A DNA stretch of 22,841 nt from Gryganskiella cystojenkinii. Lineage: Eukaryota > Mortierellomycota > Mortierellomycetes > Mortierellales > Mortierellaceae. Positions within the stretch are counted from its first letter, which is position 1. Each line of letters opens with the position of its first letter. Made by a program: the position numbers and the translations under genes. The notes under the pieces were generated by a model. It had not been told where the DNA came from. It did not search any database and saw only the letters and a program-made list of their open reading frames with translations. The stretch is from the NCBI GenBank assembly GCA_015852425.1, contig JAAAIG010000641.1, positions 1 to 22,841 on the forward strand, in the 5' to 3' direction. This document shows, in pieces, positions 18,259-22,841 of the stretch.

Positions 18259-18936
18259 ATGGTTGCCTTCACTCTCGCTCCTGAATACGGATACGTATGT
18301 ACCGCCTTCCAACAAGCTCATTCCCGTTCTCACAAGCCTTGATTCAGGTCCGATCAAACATCTCTCTCTCAGGATTCTAACCATCGCCTCCCTACACTCA
18401 AACACACCTTTTTTTTTTAGACCATTGCCGTTTCTGTCTTCTCCAGCGTCGTCGTCACCGCTCTCGGTTTCAAGGTCGGAGCTTACCGCAAGGTCGCCAA
18501 CGTCGCTCTCCCTGCCATGTACGCTGATGACGCCGAGGCCGCTAAGGACAAGAAGAAAATGATTTTCAACTGCAAGCAGCGTGTCCACCAGAACACCCTC
18601 GAGGGCTTCACCACTGTAAGGATGCGAAAATAAAAGGGACCAAAAGGGCTATCTATCATGACAGGAACATATCGTTTATTACGTTTCTTTCCTAACAACC
18701 TTTTCTTATCATTATTCAATTAGTACATGGTTACCCTCTTGATTGCTGGTGTTCGTTACCCCGTTGCCTCGGCCGTTTTGGGATTGATCTGGTGCGCTGG
18801 ACGCATGGCCTACAGTGCCGGATACTCCACCGGCGACCCCAAGAAGCGCTCCATGGGTGCTTTTGGTCACATTGGCGAACTCGGCCTCCTTGCCTTGAAC
18901 GGCAAGATCGCCTACGACATGATCATGTCCGCTTAA
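18259..18936 (+). CDS. MGST3: Microsomal glutathione S-transferase 3-like (MAPEG family)
   Basis: Small integral membrane protein of the MAPEG family. MGST3 members conjugate glutathione or reduce lipid hydroperoxides at the ER or mitochondrial membrane. Exons: 18259-18294, 18421-18615, 18724-18936; 147 residues, introns of 126 and 108 bases, all phase 0. Evidence: the N-terminal LAPEYGY, a first membrane helix (about 14-32), the family hallmark FNCKQRVHQNTLE (61-73), a second hydrophobic stretch (about 78-104), the motif GRMAYSAGYSTGDPKKRS (103-120) with R104, Y107 and Y111, and a last helix near 123-138. Length and motif order match human MGST3 (152 residues). The C-terminus ends IMSA without the Cys pair of the human protein. 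The substrate cannot be told from sequence. TATA box upstream and poly(A) signal downstream. It converges with the SH3-ankyrin gene, 263 bases apart. Confidence 0.94.
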
Positions 18937-18989
18937 ATATGGAAAGTCGCCCGTCGATCCATCATCTTTCTCTCTAGAACCGACTGTAT

Positions 18990-18995
18990 AATAAA
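18990..18995 (+). terminator. Poly(A) signal of the MGST3-like gene
   Basis: AATAAA 54 bases past the TAA stop, followed by CAAACAAAC and a T-rich stretch. Confidence 0.65.
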
Positions 18996-19199
18996 CAAAC
19001 AAACTTTTTACGTTCCCTCTTTTCATTTCTCTTTCTTTTCTTTTTTTTTAATACGGAGGAGCTACAGCTACAATTACAACTTGCTAGAGGGGAAAGATAA
19101 AAAGTGTTGGAAAGGTAAAGCATGTAAAGATTAAGCAAGTACATTAGACCAGTTTTGTTTTGAAAAAGGAAAGGTATATGAAGAAGAAAAAAATGGAGG

Positions 19200-22100
19200 C
19201 TATTTGAAAAGACTGGTCAATTTTTGGATCAAGTTTCGATGTTCCTTGCCATTGCCATGGCCTCCGAGACTAGATCCAGACCCGGAACCATGACCGTGTC
19301 CATGACCACCATAGTAATGACTCGTCCCACCATTGCCCTGCAAGAGTGGGATTTGGTTATAACCATAACTGCCAGTGCCGAAAAGAGTACCCTCTTTCAG
19401 TGTTACCTCGGGTCGAGACAGGACTTGAAGACATTCATTATGACCCAAATCTTTGGCCAGTGTCAAAGCCTGTAACAAAACCTTGGGAGTAACCACGTAG
19501 ATTGGGTTGGCACCACCGATCATGTTTGGGTTTGCGCTAGCATTCGTGAACGAGCCCACATGACCGCTGCCACCGCCCTGGATCGCATTCAGCTTTGGAG
19601 AGGCGACACTCGCGGCCGTGTTGATGGATTGCCCCAATGTCTGACTGTCGGTACTTCCTGCTCGTGGTCCCATGTATCCGGTGAGGGCTCCTGAACCGGG
19701 AGACGATTGAGCCGAGCACGGTGATGGGATCGATGCCGGTGTTCCATGCCCTCCTGCTCCTGCAAAGGGCATCGGGACAGACCCACCATGAGGGAGGGTC
19801 GGGATATTGATATTACCACTGCTACCATTGTTGACTGAGTACGAGGACGCAGAAGAGTGATGCGCAAATGCGTGCTGAGGTCCAAAGAACGACTGTGACG
19901 ACTGTGTTGACGAAGGAGACGGTGACGGTGACGAAGAAGTGGCAGAGAAACTTGTTGGTGCATAGTAAAACTTGAGCAGCAGTCGTACAAGATTAACTTT
20001 GTCATCGTTCACGGCCTCCCAGAGTGGATCGTCATAATAACTCGAAACGAGGCTTCCGTTTGCCATGATCGTACCTCCGATATCGCGATCACTCTGACCG
20101 AACCCTGAACTCAACCGTCGATCGCGACCCCAGATCAAATACGGGTTCGCGCCGTACGCCATCAGGATCTCAGCCTCAGCCCACAGTTCCCGGTCGACCG
20201 CCATGGAGAGTGGGATGGTCTTTTTGTCGTTTGCGACACAGTTCACATCCGCCTTGCTTTCACATAAGAGATGGACGACCTCCTCCGCCAGTGTGTCACC
20301 CTTAGTCATGAACAGGAGCACGATATGGAGGACGGACATGCCGCGCTCGTCATGGACATTTGGATCGGCGCCTTGAATCAAAAGTTGTTGAGCCGCCTTC
20401 CAGGATCGGAAACGGACTGCGGTATACAGTGGACTGATGGGTGATCCATGATCCAATCGGATATCGGGTGAGTTGAGCAAAAATACCAGACTTGCTTGAG
20501 AATGAGCAATGATCGCCAGATGCAATAGCGAGTTTCCGTTCCCGTCGAGGATGTTGGGGTTGCCTCCTTGTGTCAAGTAGAGCTGAAGGACTGCATCCTG
20601 TGCGGGTCGGTCCTGAAGGGCTTGGATTACTTGTTCCTCAGTCACCTGCGATAAATTCGCAGATGAACCATTTCGACCGCCGACGTTGCTGACGCTCGAG
20701 TTCGACTGGACGCTAGACCGATTAGGATGCGCACCTAAGGATGGACGCAAACCTTCCTGTCCTCCCGAAAGCGGGGATCGAGCTGGAGCAACCAGAGGCG
20801 ACCCCCTATAGTTCTGCTGAGGCGAGCCACCAAAACTCGAAGAGGTCGGTGAACCCGGTGGTGGTGGAGGCTTGATCGTTGATGAGGAGCTGTTGAGACT
20901 GCTGATACTGCCGTTATTAGGGTGATGTTGCAGCAAATGAGAGCTCGAGTTTTGCTGACTGTACAGGGTATTAAAGTTATTGTTGTGGCTGCTATTGCTG
21001 TCTTCTCGCTGTCGTGTCGACGACTTGATCTGTCCAATGTCCTGTGAGGGGACCAGTGGAGAGCCCACGTGCCTGGGCTTTGAGGGCGAGGGCATCGAGG
21101 TGGCGATGACTGTTCCTGATCCACCGATGAGTGTCGAGGCCGAACTTCCAGATCCAGACGACCCTGCCCCCCCTCCGTTTGCTCCTGCGGATACTGCTGC
21201 GGCGAGAGCCTCGATCATAGCGGCAGTGACGGGCTTAGCAACTGCTGTTGGGAACACGCCAACGGATAAGACCACTCCAGAGTGGTCAATCTGTTCGCCC
21301 AGGACCCAACCATCGTCGAAATAATGAATCGCTCGAACTTGGTTCCCTGGTCGAAGGGTCAACTCGTCGTTCGTGGAAGCATTAAAGGGCAGGACGATGT
21401 TCAGTCGACCGCCCGGCTCTGTTCCTGGAATTCCGCCGGATAGAGTCGCGACTCTTGTCGGAGGGACGTAACAATGACTCTCCAGAGAGCAATACTGGAG
21501 CGGAAAGAATCCGTGTCTGGCACTGGTTCTTTTATCGTGTTTCATCACGGATCCTAGACACCAGAGATCGTCAAAGTCTCGACTGACGAGGAGAATGTCG
21601 CCTTTTCGGAACGAGAGCTCGTCATGATCACGCGCGATATAGTCCCACCAGGCATAATACTGCGCCACATATTGAAAAGAGGGCGGTCGTCCGTTGTTGA
21701 CCTTGGGACCCGCGATGCTGGTTGGTACTTTGGCCAGTGGAGGAAGAGGCGGTAAGATGGGGGATTGAGCGGCGGCTGTGGGTCGGGAACTTTGTTGTTG
21801 CAATTGTTGTTGTTGTGAATAGGGGCTGTTGTTCACATTGTTGCCTGAGGTCTCTGTGAGGTCCGTGTGAGACGCACTCGGTGAAAAGGTCCTTCCAGAA
21901 GACGAGTATGCACTGGTGACAGGTGCATAAACCAGATTTGAAGAAGACGAGGCTGCTGTGGAGGAAATATTTTGTGCTGAGGGTATCGCAGAGGTCGAGA
22001 GATTTTTGTGTCGAAAAAATCCAAAGGGTGTTGTCTCTTGACTCAGTGGGGACCTGGCAGATGGTTGGTGGATATTATTATAGACTGCCTGGGTCGTTGG

Positions 22101-22238
22101 TATGCTGGGTAACATGCTGCCGTTGCTGTTATTGTTGCCATTACCGTTGCTGCTGTTGTAGCTATTAGAGCTTCCGCTCGAGGACGAACCTGCGAGCCGT
22201 GGGCGGTGGTGCTGATTTGGATTCGGACTGGGTATCAT
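19200..22238 (-). CDS. Scaffold protein with tandem SH3 domains and ankyrin repeats
   Basis: Intronless frame of 1012 residues from an ATG (22238, GAGCAATGATA) to 19200. Residues 1-185 are Ser/Asn/Gln-rich and end in a proline-rich ILPPLPPLAKVP. SH3 domain 1 is about 189-251 (AQYYAWWDYIARDHDELSF, RKGDILLVSRDFDDLWCLG, HGFFPLQYC). SH3 domain 2 is about 278-337 (LPFNASTNDELTLRPGNQV, YFDDGWVLGEQI, VGVFPTAVA). A Ser/Gly/Asn-rich linker follows. Ankyrin repeats cover about 535-705 (GNGNSLLHLAIIAHSQASLV, SPLYTAVRFRSWKAAQQLLI, GADPNVHDERGMSVLHIVLL, ADVNCVANDKKTIPLSMAVD), with isolated ankyrin-like helices near 736-758 and 920-948. The C-terminus is Gly/His-rich and ends LIQKLTSLFK. The combination suggests an adaptor, perhaps for actin, polarity or endocytic complexes. 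That role is inferred from domains alone; I know no named orthologue. Confidence 0.88.
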   Translation of the reverse strand: MIPSPNPNQHHRPRLAGSSSSGSSNSYNSSNGNGNNNSNGSMLPSIPTTQAVYNNIHQPSARSPLSQETTPFGFFRHKNLSTSAIPSAQNISSTAASSSSNLVYAPVTSAYSSSGRTFSPSASHTDLTETSGNNVNNSPYSQQQQLQQQSSRPTAAAQSPILPPLPPLAKVPTSIAGPKVNNGRPPSFQYVAQYYAWWDYIARDHDELSFRKGDILLVSRDFDDLWCLGSVMKHDKRTSARHGFFPLQYCSLESHCYVPPTRVATLSGGIPGTEPGGRLNIVLPFNASTNDELTLRPGNQVRAIHYFDDGWVLGEQIDHSGVVLSVGVFPTAVAKPVTAAMIEALAAAVSAGANGGGAGSSGSGSSASTLIGGSGTVIATSMPSPSKPRHVGSPLVPSQDIGQIKSSTRQREDSNSSHNNNFNTLYSQQNSSSHLLQHHPNNGSISSLNSSSSTIKPPPPPGSPTSSSFGGSPQQNYRGSPLVAPARSPLSGGQEGLRPSLGAHPNRSSVQSNSSVSNVGGRNGSSANLSQVTEEQVIQALQDRPAQDAVLQLYLTQGGNPNILDGNGNSLLHLAIIAHSQASLVFLLNSPDIRLDHGSPISPLYTAVRFRSWKAAQQLLIQGADPNVHDERGMSVLHIVLLFMTKGDTLAEEVVHLLCESKADVNCVANDKKTIPLSMAVDRELWAEAEILMAYGANPYLIWGRDRRLSSGFGQSDRDIGGTIMANGSLVSSYYDDPLWEAVNDDKVNLVRLLLKFYYAPTSFSATSSSPSPSPSSTQSSQSFFGPQHAFAHHSSASSYSVNNGSSGNINIPTLPHGGSVPMPFAGAGGHGTPASIPSPCSAQSSPGSGALTGYMGPRAGSTDSQTLGQSINTAASVASPKLNAIQGGGSGHVGSFTNASANPNMIGGANPIYVVTPKVLLQALTLAKDLGHNECLQVLSRPEVTLKEGTLFGTGSYGYNQIPLLQGNGGTSHYYGGHGHGHGSGSGSSLGGHGNGKEHRNLIQKLTSLFK

Positions 22239-22841
22239 TGCTCTGAGTTCGACTGACTGACTGTGAGGAGAGAAAGTGAGATTGAAGCAATAGGAGAGGG
22301 GTCGGTTTGGTTTTTGATGAGGAAATACGGCTCAGGCGAGGAAAATACAGAAAGAAAAAATAAGAAAACTGCTCCTTCAGGGTCCAGAAAATGCGGGCTG
22401 GGAAAGTGTGTTCGAGGAGGAGGCGGGTTGTATATTCTTGTGAGTGAGTAGAGTAGGATCAAGGACAGTTATCCAAGGATGATGGACGTGCCCATGATTC
22501 GCAAGGATTGACGCGGCTTGTCCGTCCTAATTTCTCGAGGTAGCGAGGTGGCGGGCGAGGCAAAGGTTTAAAGACGTGCAGATAAGAACAAGAGACCAGT
22601 AGTTCTTCTTTTTTTGGGAAGGCCTTGATTTCGTTGAACGCTCTCGTTTTCGGTCGTGAAAAAGGAAAACCTCGAGGAAACGCTGTGGAGGTCCCAAAGG
22701 AAGGGAAAGAAAGGAAGGAGACAGGTTTCAAAAATATAGGCACTGTGCACGCAAAAAAGAAAAAAAAAAGAGAGAGGACGATTAGGTTTTTTTGAAAAAG
22801 CACTGACGGTTAAAACAGACAAGGGTCGAGCGATGGCTTTT
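22239..22841. promoter_or_regulatory. Promoter region of the SH3-ankyrin gene, right edge
   Basis: The 603 bases upstream of the SH3-ankyrin ATG are purine-rich on plus, hence pyrimidine-rich on the coding strand, in keeping with the 5' leaders of the other genes here. No gene, TATA box or RNA gene is clear. Open frames at 22235-22822 are low-complexity translations of this tract. Confidence 0.45.

Noticed and set aside
18157..18588. 143-codon minus-strand open frame
   Set aside because: Antisense to the MGST3-like exons and promoter; the plus-strand gene is certain by family motifs.

Overview
The window reads as nuclear DNA of an early-diverging filamentous fungus, most likely Mortierella-like (Mucoromycota/Mortierellomycota). 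This placement is an inference. It rests on short GT-AG introns (about 70-260 bases) in conserved genes, gene-sparse spacing, pyrimidine-rich tracts before start codons, Ser/Pro/Gln-rich disordered linkers, many A/T homopolymers and dinucleotide microsatellites, and protein families typical of fungi. I see no prokaryotic operons, no transposon and no RNA gene.

Layout, left to right. (1) 388-3604, minus: a membrane-anchored ubiquitin-specific protease of the USP30/Ubp1 type, four exons. (2) 4494-8136, minus: a fungal MIT-domain protein with a long disordered middle and a conserved C-terminal region, five exons. (3) 8137-9447: a divergent promoter region with a purine-rich tract and an A26 run. 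(4) 9448-12097, plus: ATE1 arginyl-tRNA-protein transferase, nine exons including tiny ones of 35, 39 and 24 bases. (5) 12297-13924, minus: VPS26, the arrestin-like retromer subunit, seven exons including a 12-base first coding exon. (6) 13925-15985: a long spacer without a convincing gene. (7) 15986-16726, plus: an intronless 246-residue phosphosite-rich protein that I do not recognise. (8) 16727-18258: a spacer with one weak spliced-transcript candidate. (9) 18259-18936, plus: a microsomal glutathione S-transferase 3-type MAPEG protein, three exons. (10) 19200-22238, minus: a 1012-residue scaffold with two SH3 domains and ankyrin repeats, intronless as modelled.

The exon models were built by hand from splice sites, reading-frame continuity and family resemblance. 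All 23 proposed introns keep phase and every reconstructed CDS is a multiple of three. The genes look like ordinary dispersed fungal housekeeping genes. Three concern protein turnover or endosomal traffic (deubiquitinase, MIT protein, retromer) and ATE1 feeds the N-degron pathway, but nothing shows that they act as one system. The most unusual items are DNA- and RNA-level: a (CG)10(TG)13 tract inside an ATE1 intron, a GT microsatellite that forms the splice donor of a stop-free 126-base intron in the USP gene, a strong decoy acceptor leading to an immediate stop in ATE1, two possible VPS26 C-termini, and overlapping convergent 3' ends of ATE1 and VPS26. The phosphosite-rich 246-residue protein and the SH3-SH3-ankyrin scaffold are the least described proteins here.
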